From positions 1-28,643 of the forward strand of contig MLAV02000029.1 of NCBI GenBank assembly GCA_001870995.2: 28,643 bases of DNA. Reading direction: 5' to 3'. The DNA comes from Chitinophaga sp. CB10 (GTDB lineage: Bacteria > Bacteroidota > Bacteroidia > Chitinophagales > Chitinophagaceae). Positions within the stretch are counted from its first letter, which is position 1; each line of letters starts with the position of its first letter. This document shows positions 13,931 to 21,661 of this stretch, piece by piece. The position numbers and the translations under genes were made by a program. Under the pieces are notes generated by a model. It saw nothing but the letters and a program-made list of their open reading frames with translations. It ran no database searches and was not told the origin of the DNA.

Positions 13931-13951
13931 AAAACAACTGCTGTTCAGCAG
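13931..13951 (-). terminator. Terminator for the FMN reductase gene
   Basis: On the minus strand CTGCTG-AA-CAGCAG is followed by TTG and a T-run. It lies between the convergent ClC and reductase genes. Confidence 0.55.
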
Positions 13952-13959
13952 GAATCAAG

Positions 13960-13983
13960 ACGGCAGCCGTTCACGGCTGCCGT
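13960..13983 (+). terminator. Strong hairpin after the ClC gene
   Basis: ACGGCAGCCG and CGGCTGCCGT form a perfect 10-bp GC-rich stem around TTCA, 30 bp after the ClC stop. The T-tract behind it is weak (TACTATTTTA). Confidence 0.6.
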
Positions 13984-14042
13984 TACTATTTTACACACAA
14001 TAAATGTTCAGCAGTAAGCCGCTAAAAAAGAATATGGCAGCC

Positions 14043-14618
14043 TTATGCCTTATGAAAAGCTGGCGGATGCAGGTAAGCATCATCTTCCCTGGGCTGCGCT
14101 GCCACCGCCAGCAACGAATGCATCAGCCGGTCGATCGCTGTAAGCGTTTCCCCATGCGTAATCACACCTTCCGGGCTAATCTTCGTTTTAACCGCCGGTA
14201 TCACCAACTGCATTTCCTCCCTCATCCTCGACTCAATAATCAGTAAGGTGCCTAACAAAGATTTATGGGCATGCACGCCGGAAGTCCCGGCAGTAATCAA
14301 CCCCACCGGCTTTTTCGAAAACTCCATACTGGAAACCGTCCAGTCCAGCGCATTCTTCAAACTACCGGGCACGCCTATAGCATATTCAGGGGTGCAAATC
14401 AGCACCGCATCCGCCGCCCGCAGCTGCGCGCGGAACGCTGCCACCTCCGCAGGCGGCTGCTCATGGTCCAGGTCAGGGTTGAAATGCGGAAGCTCCGTCA
14501 AACCTTCAAACAAGGTAATCTCCGCCTGGGTTGCATACCGCTCCTTAATAGCCGCAATCAGCTGGTGATTGGTGGAGTGCTGCCTGGTGCTGCCTGAAAT
14601 AGCCATAATCTTGATCAT
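14043..14618 (-). CDS. NAD(P)H-dependent FMN reductase (flavodoxin-like fold)
   Basis: The 191-residue protein has the FMN-reductase signatures: the phosphate-binding loop SGSTRQHS near the N-terminus, the PEYAIGVPGSLKNALDW segment in the middle and GVHAHKSL later. Family members reduce flavins, quinones or azo compounds with NAD(P)H in the cytosol. The ATG at 14618 (MIKIMAIS) is chosen; further upstream only a TTG is in frame. It is divergent from an HxlR regulator, and its -7 box (TACCTTTG on the minus strand, 14751-14744) is covered by an inverted repeat. HxlR proteins often control neighbouring redox enzymes, so regulation by the neighbour is likely. Confidence 0.85.
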   Translation of the reverse strand: MIKIMAISGSTRQHSTNHQLIAAIKERYATQAEITLFEGLTELPHFNPDLDHEQPPAEVAAFRAQLRAADAVLICTPEYAIGVPGSLKNALDWTVSSMEFSKKPVGLITAGTSGVHAHKSLLGTLLIIESRMREEMQLVIPAVKTKISPEGVITHGETLTAIDRLMHSLLAVAAQPREDDAYLHPPAFHKA

Positions 14619-14743
14619 AGATAGTACTGTTAGTGACAGCAATATAAGCGATCAATGCGACAATGCGCCATATTCCACCTGCTGCAAACTTATAACGGCG
14701 CGGATGGATGTATTCATGGCTCGAAAGGTTTAAATTTGTAAAA

Positions 14744-14760
14744 CAAAGGTAACGCTACCT
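14744..14760 (-). promoter_or_regulatory. Promoter of the FMN reductase gene with probable HxlR operator
   Basis: Read on the minus strand, TACCTTTG is a perfect -7 box (14751-14744). It is overlapped by AGGTA-GCGT-TACCT, an inverted repeat at 14747-14760. The spacing to the reductase ATG leaves a leader of about 120 bases. The rest of the 14619-14817 interval shows no clear element. Confidence 0.5.
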
Positions 14761-14817
14761 AACCCGCAAATTCAATACTGCGGCGGATTGTAAGGAACAA
14801 AAAATGTAAGCAGGCAT

Positions 14818-15213
14818 ATGGCGAGTATAAAAAAGACCTCCACGAACCACATCAATAAAGAGATCATAATCGCAAGATGTTCCGAGGCTTACGCCATGGA
14901 TATGATCGGCACCCGCTGGAAGCTCTCTGTTTTCTACCAGCTGAAAAATGGTCCCATGCGCTTCAGCGCCTTACGGGATAGTATCGGCAACGTAACAGAC
15001 CGCATGCTGACCCTGCATCTGCGGGAAATGGAGCAGGACGGACTCGTGACCCGCACAGTGTACCCCGAAGTGCCGGCGCGCGTGGAATATTCCTTAACGG
15101 AAAGCGCCATGGAGTTGCAGCCGGTCTGGGAGTACCTCCGCGCATGGGGCAAACGGCATATGGACCGCCAGCAGGGCCAGGCCCCCGGTCCCCTGGTCAA
15201 TAACCTGAAGTGA
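14818..15213 (+). CDS. HxlR family transcriptional regulator
   Basis: The 131-residue winged-helix protein has the HxlR signature: a cysteine at position 21 (ARCSEAYAMDMIGTRWKLSV), the LKNGPMRFSALRDSIGNVTDRMLTLHLREME recognition region in two blocks, and the wing GLVTRTVYPEVPARVEYSLT. The conserved cysteine near the N-terminus is a redox or electrophile sensor in several relatives. It is divergent from an FMN reductase. The inverted repeat at 14747-14760 is the likely operator. After its stop, 15214-15326 contains no gene. Confidence 0.9.
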   Translation: MASIKKTSTNHINKEIIIARCSEAYAMDMIGTRWKLSVFYQLKNGPMRFSALRDSIGNVTDRMLTLHLREMEQDGLVTRTVYPEVPARVEYSLTESAMELQPVWEYLRAWGKRHMDRQQGQAPGPLVNNLK

Positions 15214-15326
15214 TCAATTGATCGTTTGGCAGGCCCCTCTGTTTTTTTTAGGGGGGGAAGATTTAATGCTGTTGCGCCATACGGCACCGGTTACACCCAC
15301 CCGCTTTCCGCGCCTTATGCCAGGTG

Positions 15327-16073
15327 CTACCTGCCCCCTGAAAGGCTTTCACCCTTACGCCAAAAGTCTATTGCGCCGGCTGCAAACAGCCCGTACATCA
15401 CGCCCCCGAGGATGACCGCCAGGTAATCCAGCCCCTGGCAGGCAATGAAGTGTACCCGCTCATTCACCAACAGGATAATTACGGAGAGTATGGCCACCGC
15501 CGCCCAAAACAACACGGCAGGCCGGAAAGGAATCCTTTGGAAGGATGGCTTTGCAGGTATCTTAAAAAAGTAATAGAAAAGGACGATCAATCCTAAAACA
15601 GATGTTAAAATTTGCAGCATGTACCAGGCGGGTAACCGGCCCCAAAATCCCTGCAATGCCCCTATCAGGCCGACAAAATAACCGGAACCATGCGTAAAGG
15701 CGTCCAGGAACAGATGCGTCGTTATCCCCGCCAATACGGAATATAACACCACGAGGAATTGCTGTTTAAAATACCGGTGCCAGTTGAAATACCGGTATCG
15801 GGCTAGCCTGCCAGCCGCCCACCGGGGGGAATACCGCATGACCGGGTAACGCAGCCAGTGATGCCAGGCATAAGCCAGTAAAATGGCCAGGGGCAGGTCA
15901 TACAGGAAAATGCCGGGCAGGTGGTGCCCGTCGTCCGCATAGGGATTTAAGCGGAAAAAATAAAGGAAATCCGGTACCATACTGCCAATAATCAACCCGG
16001 TCATAGAGGCGTACCGGCCCCTGATCTTATATAAAGGCGCCACTATAGCGGCGTGGGAAATCGTGAAAGGCAT
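15327..16073 (-). CDS. DUF4184 family membrane protein
   Basis: The 248-residue multi-span membrane protein opens with the typical MPFTISHAAIVAPL and GLIIGSMVPDFLYFF of DUF4184. A conserved histidine-aspartate cluster follows in TTHLFLDAFTHGSGYF (near residue 120), with about six to seven hydrophobic segments in all. Family function is unknown; the His/Asp clusters recall membrane metal-dependent hydrolases, which is inference. It stands alone, convergent with the HxlR gene and divergent from the YceI gene. Confidence 0.85.
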   Translation of the reverse strand: MPFTISHAAIVAPLYKIRGRYASMTGLIIGSMVPDFLYFFRLNPYADDGHHLPGIFLYDLPLAILLAYAWHHWLRYPVMRYSPRWAAGRLARYRYFNWHRYFKQQFLVVLYSVLAGITTHLFLDAFTHGSGYFVGLIGALQGFWGRLPAWYMLQILTSVLGLIVLFYYFFKIPAKPSFQRIPFRPAVLFWAAVAILSVIILLVNERVHFIACQGLDYLAVILGGVMYGLFAAGAIDFWRKGESLSGGR

Positions 16074-16204
16074 ATCCGCAGCACTGATTTGGAATTATTT
16101 TTGGTAACTGGATGGAAATTCGTCCATCGTTTCCGGTAATTTATCCAAATATATTTACGTTATAACACTTAATTTTATAGTCTAATAGAAAAACTAGAAG
16201 AACC

Positions 16205-16738
16205 ATGGCAACCTGGAAAATTGACGAAGCGCATAGCGAAATCGGCTTTAAAGTAAAACACCTGATGATCACAAATGTTAGCGGTTATTTTACCCGCTTT
16301 ACAGGTGAAGTGAAGACAGAAAGTGATGACTTTCATGACGCAACTATAACTTTCGAAGCAGCGGCTGATAGTATTGATACTTCAAACGCACAACGCGACG
16401 AGCACCTGAAAAACGGTGAATTCTTCGATGCAACACATTTCCCTAAGATCAGCTTCGTATCTACCAAAGTTAAAAAACTGGAAGACAAACAAAATCACTA
16501 TAGGGTATTGGGTAACCTGACCATCAAGGATCAGACGCACCCGATTGAACTGGAAGTGGAACACGGCGGTGTAATGAAAGACCCATGGGGTCAGGAAAAA
16601 GCCGGCTTTACCCTCAAAGGCCGTCTGCACCGTACTGATTACGGCCTGCGTTGGAACGCTACCACCGAAGCGGGCGGTTTCGTACTCAGCGATGAGGTGA
16701 AACTCAACATGGAAGTACAGCTGGTGAAAGCGCAGTAA
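16205..16738 (+). CDS. YceI family protein, cytosolic form
   Basis: The 177-residue lipocalin-like beta barrel starts directly at WKIDEAHSEIGFKVKHL, without a signal peptide, so it should stay in the cytosol. The YceI landmarks are present: TSNAQRDEHLKNGEFFDATHFPKI in two blocks, the KDPWGQEKAGF loop and the LHRTDYGL strand. Relatives bind isoprenoid or other long hydrophobic ligands. It precedes the DEAD-box helicase by 28 bp on the same strand. A second, exported YceI gene lies at 18156-18740, so the two probably handle similar ligands in different compartments. Confidence 0.9.
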   Translation: MATWKIDEAHSEIGFKVKHLMITNVSGYFTRFTGEVKTESDDFHDATITFEAAADSIDTSNAQRDEHLKNGEFFDATHFPKISFVSTKVKKLEDKQNHYRVLGNLTIKDQTHPIELEVEHGGVMKDPWGQEKAGFTLKGRLHRTDYGLRWNATTEAGGFVLSDEVKLNMEVQLVKAQ

Positions 16739-16754
16739 TGCCGCGCCTTCTCCT

Positions 16755-16762
16755 TATCTTTG
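16755..16762 (+). promoter_or_regulatory. Possible -7 box just before the DEAD-box helicase start
   Basis: TATCTTTG matches TAnnTTTG exactly and ends 4 bases before the ATG at 16767. If used, the transcript would be nearly leaderless. No clear -33 element is seen, so it may be chance. Confidence 0.3.
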
Positions 16763-16766
16763 GCGC

Positions 16767-18017
16767 ATGAAATTCGAACAGTATAACATTTCGTCCGAGA
16801 TAAAAAAGAGCCTGGCTGAATTGGGCTTCAAACGCCCTACCGATATACAATTTAAGGCCATCCCATCTATCCTCAAGGGGGACGATGTGATGGCCATTGC
16901 ACAAACAGGAACCGGTAAAACGGCCGCTTTTGCCATTCCTGTGCTGCATCGCCTCCTGCAACAAAGCTATAAATACGATAAACGCAAATACGAGGTGAAA
17001 TGCCTCGTCATGGTACCCACCCGCGAACTCGCTATCCAAATCGCCGAAGTATTCCAGCAGATAGGGCAGTACACCGACCTGTCCATCCTCGCGCTGGTAG
17101 GCGGCGTGGACCAGGGGCCCCAGATCAAAATACTCGAAAAAGGAGTGGACGTACTCATCGCCACGCCGGGCCGTATGTTCGATCAGATCAACCAGGGCCA
17201 TGTAGACCTCCGCAGCGTGCAAACCCTCATCCTCGATGAGGCGGATCATATGCTGGACCTTGGCTTCATCCGCGATATCCGCGATGTGATCAGGCACCTC
17301 CCGCGGGTACATCAAACCCTCTTCTTCAGCGCCACGCTGGATAAAGACATTAAGGACCTCGCTTACTCAGTGGTGAATAACCCGATACGCATCCAAATCT
17401 CCCCGCAGGACCCCGTATCCAAAAACGTAACGCACTCCGTTGCCTACGTAAACATGGATGATAAACGCTTTTTTCTGGAAAGGCTGGTAAAGGAGTTCCC
17501 CGAAAATAAAATCCTCGTATTCGTACGTACCAAAGTACGCGCAGAGCGGGTAGTAGCGGCCATGGCCCGTGTAGGTATCACCGCCCTCGCCATGCACGGC
17601 GGAAAGGAGCAGGGGGATCGCCTCTCCGTCATGGAAGAATTTAAGACCGGCGCCGTAAAAGTGCTGGTGACCACCGATGTAAACGCCCGTGGTATCGATA
17701 TTCCTAATGTGGACTATGTAGTGAATTATGACCTGCCGGACGTTCGTGAAAACTACGTTCACCGCGTGGGCCGTACCGGCCGCGGCGTGCAGAAAGGTAA
17801 AGCGGTTTCCTTCGTGAGCCCCGAAGAAAAGCCCCTCCTGGACGAAATCCAGCAGTTCATCGGGAAGCCCATCACGGAAATGACCATCAGTAAAGACGAT
17901 TACCGGGAAACCATCAGCTTCTCCGAAGATATCCCCAACGATAACTGGCAATTACTGCTGGAACAGCATAACAAGGAAATGGAGGAGGCGAAGAAGAAAA
18001 AGAAGAAGAAAAAATAA
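16767..18017 (+). CDS. DEAD-box ATP-dependent RNA helicase, RhlE-like
   Basis: The 416-residue protein unwinds RNA structure, usually in ribosome assembly or RNA decay. The full set of motifs is present: Q motif with F21 and Q28 (GFKRPTDIQ), AQTGTGKT (45-52), PTRELA (84-89), TPGR (133-136), DEAD (157-160), SAT (188-190), then TTDVNARGIDIPNVDYV and HRVGRTGR in the second RecA domain. The C-terminal tail is short and ends in a run of eight lysines, likely an RNA-binding patch. It follows the cytosolic YceI gene by 28 bp. Subfamily assignment is by general resemblance. Confidence 0.93.
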   Translation: MKFEQYNISSEIKKSLAELGFKRPTDIQFKAIPSILKGDDVMAIAQTGTGKTAAFAIPVLHRLLQQSYKYDKRKYEVKCLVMVPTRELAIQIAEVFQQIGQYTDLSILALVGGVDQGPQIKILEKGVDVLIATPGRMFDQINQGHVDLRSVQTLILDEADHMLDLGFIRDIRDVIRHLPRVHQTLFFSATLDKDIKDLAYSVVNNPIRIQISPQDPVSKNVTHSVAYVNMDDKRFFLERLVKEFPENKILVFVRTKVRAERVVAAMARVGITALAMHGGKEQGDRLSVMEEFKTGAVKVLVTTDVNARGIDIPNVDYVVNYDLPDVRENYVHRVGRTGRGVQKGKAVSFVSPEEKPLLDEIQQFIGKPITEMTISKDDYRETISFSEDIPNDNWQLLLEQHNKEMEEAKKKKKKKK

Positions 18018-18100
18018 GGCGGACGGAATCAGGAGAGTCCCCGGCCGAGATGTTTGGAAAGCCATGATAGTCCCACCAGGTAAGATATACAACATAATAA

Positions 18101-18140
18101 GCGAGGCTGTATCAAGTGAATGATACAGCCTCGCTTTATT
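18101..18140. terminator. Bidirectional terminator between convergent genes
   Basis: GCGAGGCTGTATCA and TGATACAGCCTCGC form a perfect 14-bp stem with a 6-base loop, followed by TTTATTTATT on the plus strand and a TTATTATG tract on the minus strand. It separates the helicase from the exported YceI gene. Confidence 0.85.
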
Positions 18141-18155
18141 TATTACCTGGTTGTA

Positions 18156-18740
18156 TTATTGTTTTACCACCTCTACGTTCACCAGAACATCTACAGTAGG
18201 AGATACGGCATAAACGCCGGAAGGTAATTTATCCGCATACTTTACGCCGAAGTCCAGCCTGTTTACAGTTGCTTTTGCGGTGAAACCTGCTCTTCTCATG
18301 CCCCATGGATCTTTTACAATACCATTGTAAGTAACGTCGAAGGGTACACGTTTCGTAGTGTTACGGATTGTAACATCAGCCAGCATCACGTATTTGTTGC
18401 CGGTGATTTTTTTGAAGGAAATACTTTTTACGGTAATGGAAGGATATTCAGCGGCATTGAAAAAGTCGTCTGTTTTCAGGTGGCCATCGCGTTGCGCAAC
18501 ACCGGTATTGATGCTGTTTACATCGGCGGTGAATGCTATTTGGGCGTTCTGGAAGCTGGTGCTGTCAGCGGTTTCAACAGTGCCGGTGAATTTGTCGAAT
18601 TTACCGTTTACATAGTTGATGCCCAGGTGATTTACGCTGAAACCTATCTGTGAGTGTGCCGGATCAGCAGCCCATTTTACCTGCGCAAAAGAAGATGCAC
18701 CTGCGAGCAACATGGCGGCGAGAAAGAAAACTTTTTTCAT
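18156..18740 (-). CDS. YceI family protein, exported
   Basis: The 194-residue protein has a clear signal peptide (MKKVFFLAAMLLAGASSFAQ, cleavage after AQ or FA) followed by the YceI barrel: WAADPAHSQIGFSVNHLGI, NTGVAQRDGHLKTDDFFNAA and the VKDPWGMRRAGF loop. It should act in the periplasm, binding a hydrophobic ligand. It is downstream of a MarR gene on the same strand, and a copy of the MarR palindrome lies 240 bp before its start. The 287-bp interval 18741-19027 contains that operator and no gene I can support. Confidence 0.9.
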   Translation of the reverse strand: MKKVFFLAAMLLAGASSFAQVKWAADPAHSQIGFSVNHLGINYVNGKFDKFTGTVETADSTSFQNAQIAFTADVNSINTGVAQRDGHLKTDDFFNAAEYPSITVKSISFKKITGNKYVMLADVTIRNTTKRVPFDVTYNGIVKDPWGMRRAGFTAKATVNRLDFGVKYADKLPSGVYAVSPTVDVLVNVEVVKQ

Positions 18741-18979
18741 GATCTGTGAGTTGTAGTTTATTTTAAAAATTTAGTTAGATATCCTGATGTATTATTGTAA
18801 TGAGCAGCGCAATGTTACTAAACTACGCTGCTTTGTTTACTCCAATAACAGCGGTTCGCTTGCGGGAAGGCCATTCTGCGCTCTCTCCAATCCTTCGCGG
18901 TATATGCTGTTCGCGAACCCAGCCCGGATCAATAAAACGTACCGTCCGGCTGCTTTGTTTTACAAACGTGGTTACGTTT

Positions 18980-18994
18980 ATTGTATATACAACA
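18980..18994. promoter_or_regulatory. MarR-type operator, upstream of the exported YceI gene
   Basis: ATTGTATATACAACA contains the perfect palindrome TTGTATATACAA (18981-18992). The same 15 bases occur at 19497-19511 in the marR promoter. A -7 box beside this copy is not clear. Confidence 0.6.
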
Positions 18995-19027
18995 GTTTGG
19001 CCAAAAAAATAGCCGGGTTGTTCCAGC

Positions 19028-19480
19028 TCACCCTCTCAGCTTATCCAGCAACTGGTTCAGCTGAAACGCTTCCTCCTTGCTCAAATGCTGGAAAATCCGC
19101 TTGTTGTTAGCCTCCACCACCGGATCCAATTCCTCCAGCAAAGCCATACCCTTATCCGTAATTTCAATCTCCACTTTCCTGCGGTTCTCCTCACAGAGCT
19201 TCCGCGTTAAAAGCCCTTTCTGACGCAGCTTTTCCACCAGGCGGGTCGCATTGCTCATCCTGTCCATCATGCGCTCCTGGATGTCCAGCAGATTTAACGG
19301 ATTAGGCCTGCTGCCTCTCAGGATACGCAACACATTGTACTGCTGGGAAGAAAGGTCATAAGGCTTCAGCGTATGCAATATCCCCGCTTCCACCCAGCCG
19401 GATGTAAAAAGGATATTCAGCATCGCACGCTGATAATCGTCCTTGAACTTCGATTGCTTTAACTCTTCTTCTAATCGCAT
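19028..19480 (-). CDS. MarR family transcriptional regulator
   Basis: The 150-residue winged-helix protein shows the MarR order: a first helix with the dimer interface, LSSQQYNVLRILRG, NLLDIQERMMDRMSNATRLV as recognition region, a wing with LCEENRRKVEIEITDKG, and a C-terminal dimerisation helix. The DNA-contacting R/K-rich wing is intact. It probably represses itself and the exported YceI gene downstream, since the same 15-bp palindromic site is present before both. The ligand is unknown; hydrophobic or phenolic compounds are usual. Confidence 0.9.
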   Translation of the reverse strand: MRLEEELKQSKFKDDYQRAMLNILFTSGWVEAGILHTLKPYDLSSQQYNVLRILRGSRPNPLNLLDIQERMMDRMSNATRLVEKLRQKGLLTRKLCEENRRKVEIEITDKGMALLEELDPVVEANNKRIFQHLSKEEAFQLNQLLDKLRG

Positions 19481-19496
19481 TATTACAGTAACAACT

Positions 19497-19517
19497 ATTG
19501 TATATACAACAAAGGTA
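19497..19517 (-). promoter_or_regulatory. marR promoter with operator at the transcription start
   Basis: On the minus strand, TACCTTTG (19517-19510) is a perfect -7 box. It runs directly into the palindrome TTGTATATACAA (19498-19509), so the operator sits at the start of transcription. The ATG follows at 19480. Confidence 0.65.
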
Positions 19518-19570
19518 AAAAATTAAACTTAAAACCTGCAAAAAAATAATAAAAAATAGTGAAATACTAC

Positions 19571-19603
19571 TGACATACTGTTGTCATACCCCGGTTGTTA
19601 CTT
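19571..19603 (+). promoter_or_regulatory. Probable promoter and operator of the first DinB gene
   Basis: TGACA-TACTGT-TGTCA at 19571-19586 is an inverted repeat, followed by TTACTTTG, one mismatch from TAnnTTTG, about 12 bases on. The regulator is not identifiable in the window. Confidence 0.4.
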
Positions 19604-19626
19604 TGTATTAACAAAACGAAATCAAT

Positions 19627-20169
19627 ATGTTACAAGCTACTCTTCCAATGAACGCTCCCGCTGCTTCCTTCACGGCAAACATCCTCGATCAGGTACGTTA
19701 CAACTGCTGGGCTAATACCACCCTGGTTAACTTCCTCCGTACCAAATCCCCCGAATTGCTGGAAAAAAACGTAGCCTCCAGCTATCCAAGCATAAAGGCT
19801 ACGTTATTACATATCTGGAACTGCCAGGATTGGTGGCTGGCCAACATGAGGCATGAAAAGCCGGGTATCGCTATGTCCGAAGGCTTTCAAGGTACCGTGG
19901 AAGATATACTCGCCGGCCTGGAAGAAAACTCCCGGGAATTGCTGCGTTATGCGGAAAACCTGCCGGCAGCTCAGCTGACAGATACCTGCCTGGTAGCTAT
20001 CCCTTTCACGGGCGACTTCCTCATCCCTCGTTTTGAAATGATGCAACAGGTAGTGATGCATAGCACCTACCACAGGGGGCAGGCAGTGACCATTGGCCGC
20101 CAACTGGGCTTTACCGATGCGCCTAATACCGACTTAATGTGGTACCTCCTGCTGGTAAAAAATAAATAA
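19627..20169 (+). CDS. DinB family protein
   Basis: The 180-residue four-helix-bundle protein has the three metal-binding histidines of the DinB/YfiT superfamily: H62 (TLLHIWNCQDWW), H145 and H149 (VVMHSTYHRGQ). Members are metal-dependent enzymes, some of them thiol S-transferases; here the substrate is unknown. The first 14 residues (MLQATLPMNAPAAS) precede the bundle, so a start at the internal Met8 cannot be excluded. It is convergent with the SDR gene, with 1 bp between the stops. Confidence 0.88.
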   Translation: MLQATLPMNAPAASFTANILDQVRYNCWANTTLVNFLRTKSPELLEKNVASSYPSIKATLLHIWNCQDWWLANMRHEKPGIAMSEGFQGTVEDILAGLEENSRELLRYAENLPAAQLTDTCLVAIPFTGDFLIPRFEMMQQVVMHSTYHRGQAVTIGRQLGFTDAPNTDLMWYLLLVKNK

Positions 20170-20170
20170 T

Positions 20171-20911
20171 CTAAATATTGTACCCGCCGTCAATCGTTTG
20201 CTCGGTGCCGGTAATAAAGCTGCTCTCAGGGCTGGCCAGGAACGTCACCAGCGACGCAATTTCCCTGGCTTGCCCGTAACGGCCCAGCGCCGTGTAGGAA
20301 CGGATGCCCTCCGCATGCGGCCCGTCAGCCGGATTCATATCCGTATCTATCGGTCCCGGCTGTACGAGATTAGCAGTAATGCCTTTCGCCGCCAGGTCCC
20401 TCGCCAGCCCCTTGTTCAACCCCAGCAACGCGGATTTGGACATACTGTATAAAATCCCGCCCGGCGTAGTCAGCCGCTCCGCCATATTGCTGCCAATGGT
20501 AATCACCCTGCCGCCCTCCGGCATATGCGCCACCGCCGCCTGCGTAGCCACAAATACAGCCTTGGTATTTACCGCCATCACATGGTCGTAATCTTCCAGG
20601 GTAAACTCTTCCAGTAACTTCATCTGGAATACGCCGGCATTGTTCACTAAAATATCAATCCGGCCAAACTCAGCTGCCGCCTGCTTTACCGCCGCCTGTA
20701 TCTCCGTGGCCACCGCATTGTCCGCCTGTATCGCCAGCGCCCTGCGGCCCAGCTCTTTCACTTTATTCACCACCTTATTGGCACTGTCCAAACTTTTGGA
20801 ATAAGTGATCACCACATCTGCGCCCTCCGATGCAAATCTTTCCGCTATAGCAGCGCCCATACCGCGGCTGCCACCGGTTATCAGGGCTACCTTGTTCTCC
20901 AGTCTTTTCAT
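20171..20911 (-). CDS. Short-chain dehydrogenase/reductase (FabG-like)
   Basis: The 246-residue protein is a classical SDR. It has the cofactor loop GGSRGMG (13-19), NNAG (90-93), the catalytic N115, S141 and Y155-x3-K159, and an SDR C-terminus ending in TGTEQTIDGGYNI. The substrate is not predictable; 3-oxoacyl-ACP or a small alcohol or ketone are typical. The ATG at 20911 is chosen over an in-frame TTG at 20935 because a perfect -7 box, TAGTTTTG (20940-20933, minus strand), covers that TTG. Confidence 0.9.
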   Translation of the reverse strand: MKRLENKVALITGGSRGMGAAIAERFASEGADVVITYSKSLDSANKVVNKVKELGRRALAIQADNAVATEIQAAVKQAAAEFGRIDILVNNAGVFQMKLLEEFTLEDYDHVMAVNTKAVFVATQAAVAHMPEGGRVITIGSNMAERLTTPGGILYSMSKSALLGLNKGLARDLAAKGITANLVQPGPIDTDMNPADGPHAEGIRSYTALGRYGQAREIASLVTFLASPESSFITGTEQTIDGGYNI

Positions 20912-20932
20912 AGTTTTTTCAATTTTGTAACC

Positions 20933-20940
20933 CAAAACTA
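20933..20940 (-). promoter_or_regulatory. -7 box of the SDR gene
   Basis: TAGTTTTG on the minus strand matches TAnnTTTG, 21 bases before the ATG. No convincing -33 element is seen. The interval 20941-21076 contains no gene. Confidence 0.45.
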
Positions 20941-21076
20941 GGGCGGCAAATCAGGGGAGAGAAGAGCGGCAACAATTGTTAATAACTAACCGGAATGTTA
21001 GTTTCGCCACCGGCAAGGCTTTGCCGCAGCAAGGAAAGAGGCTTCACAGCAAATATGCCTGACCAGCAGGCATCGC

Positions 21077-21109
21077 AAAAAAAAGAGGCGTATCCCCGGG
21101 ATACGCCTC
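21077..21109 (-). terminator. Terminator of the second DinB gene
   Basis: On the minus strand GAGGCGTATCCC and its complement form a 12-bp stem around one base, followed by a run of eight T. It lies 12 bp after the DinB stop. Confidence 0.85.
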
Positions 21110-21120
21110 CACAAAATCCA

Positions 21121-21630
21121 TTATAAATATTTTTCCCGCAACACCTTAAAGTGATGCAACTGGTGGCCAATCAACGTAAACCCTAATGCCAGCACGCTGG
21201 TTTCAATCTTCCAGCATACCCCCGTACGCAGCATCACCGCTTCGTTGAAGCCCAGGAACATGGCCTCGCTCGCCATACGGGTGGCCTTCAACTCATCTAC
21301 AATGCTGGAAAGGGAACGGCCCTGGTTCAATGTATTGGCAGCGTATTTTTCTTCGTCAAAGCCTGGCAGCGGACCTTTATCATTCCGGGCAAACACCATC
21401 GCCCGGTACATAAACACACGCTCCGCATCTGCCATGTGCAGAAATACATCCTTCATCGTCCATTTATCCGCAGCATAAGCGTAATTGCCCCTCGGCTCAT
21501 AACGCGCCACGTCAAACTTGTTCAGCTCCTCGTTTGCCAGCTTGAAAGCGTCCTTCAGGTCCACATCCGGTACAAGGTTGATGTACCTGTCATAAAATTT
21601 GGGTACAGGAAAAATTGCACCTTTCTTCAT
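21121..21630 (-). CDS. DinB family protein, second copy
   Basis: The 169-residue four-helix bundle has the metal-binding histidines H65 (VFLHMADAERVF), H156 and H160 (GHQLHHFKVLREKYL). The closing HHFKVLREKYL is typical of the DinB_2-like group. It is diverged from the DinB protein at 19627, with little alignable sequence outside the motifs, so it is unlikely to be a recent duplication. It lies 31 bp downstream of the FecR-like gene on the same strand. The substrate is unknown. Confidence 0.85.
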   Translation of the reverse strand: MKKGAIFPVPKFYDRYINLVPDVDLKDAFKLANEELNKFDVARYEPRGNYAYAADKWTMKDVFLHMADAERVFMYRAMVFARNDKGPLPGFDEEKYAANTLNQGRSLSSIVDELKATRMASEAMFLGFNEAVMLRTGVCWKIETSVLALGFTLIGHQLHHFKVLREKYL

Positions 21631-21661
21631 AGCGGTAAGTTCAGGGTATGTTAGCGTTGTT

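Noticed and set aside
15212..15262. GATCAATTGATC palindrome and a CCCCTCT-T8-AGGGGGG sequence after the HxlR gene
   Set aside because: The palindrome is short and next to the stop codon, and the second has its T-run in the loop, so neither makes a convincing terminator or site.
18787..19110. Plus-strand open frames in the gap before the MarR gene
   Set aside because: They overlap the MarR 3' end, show no family features and run through the MarR-type operator.
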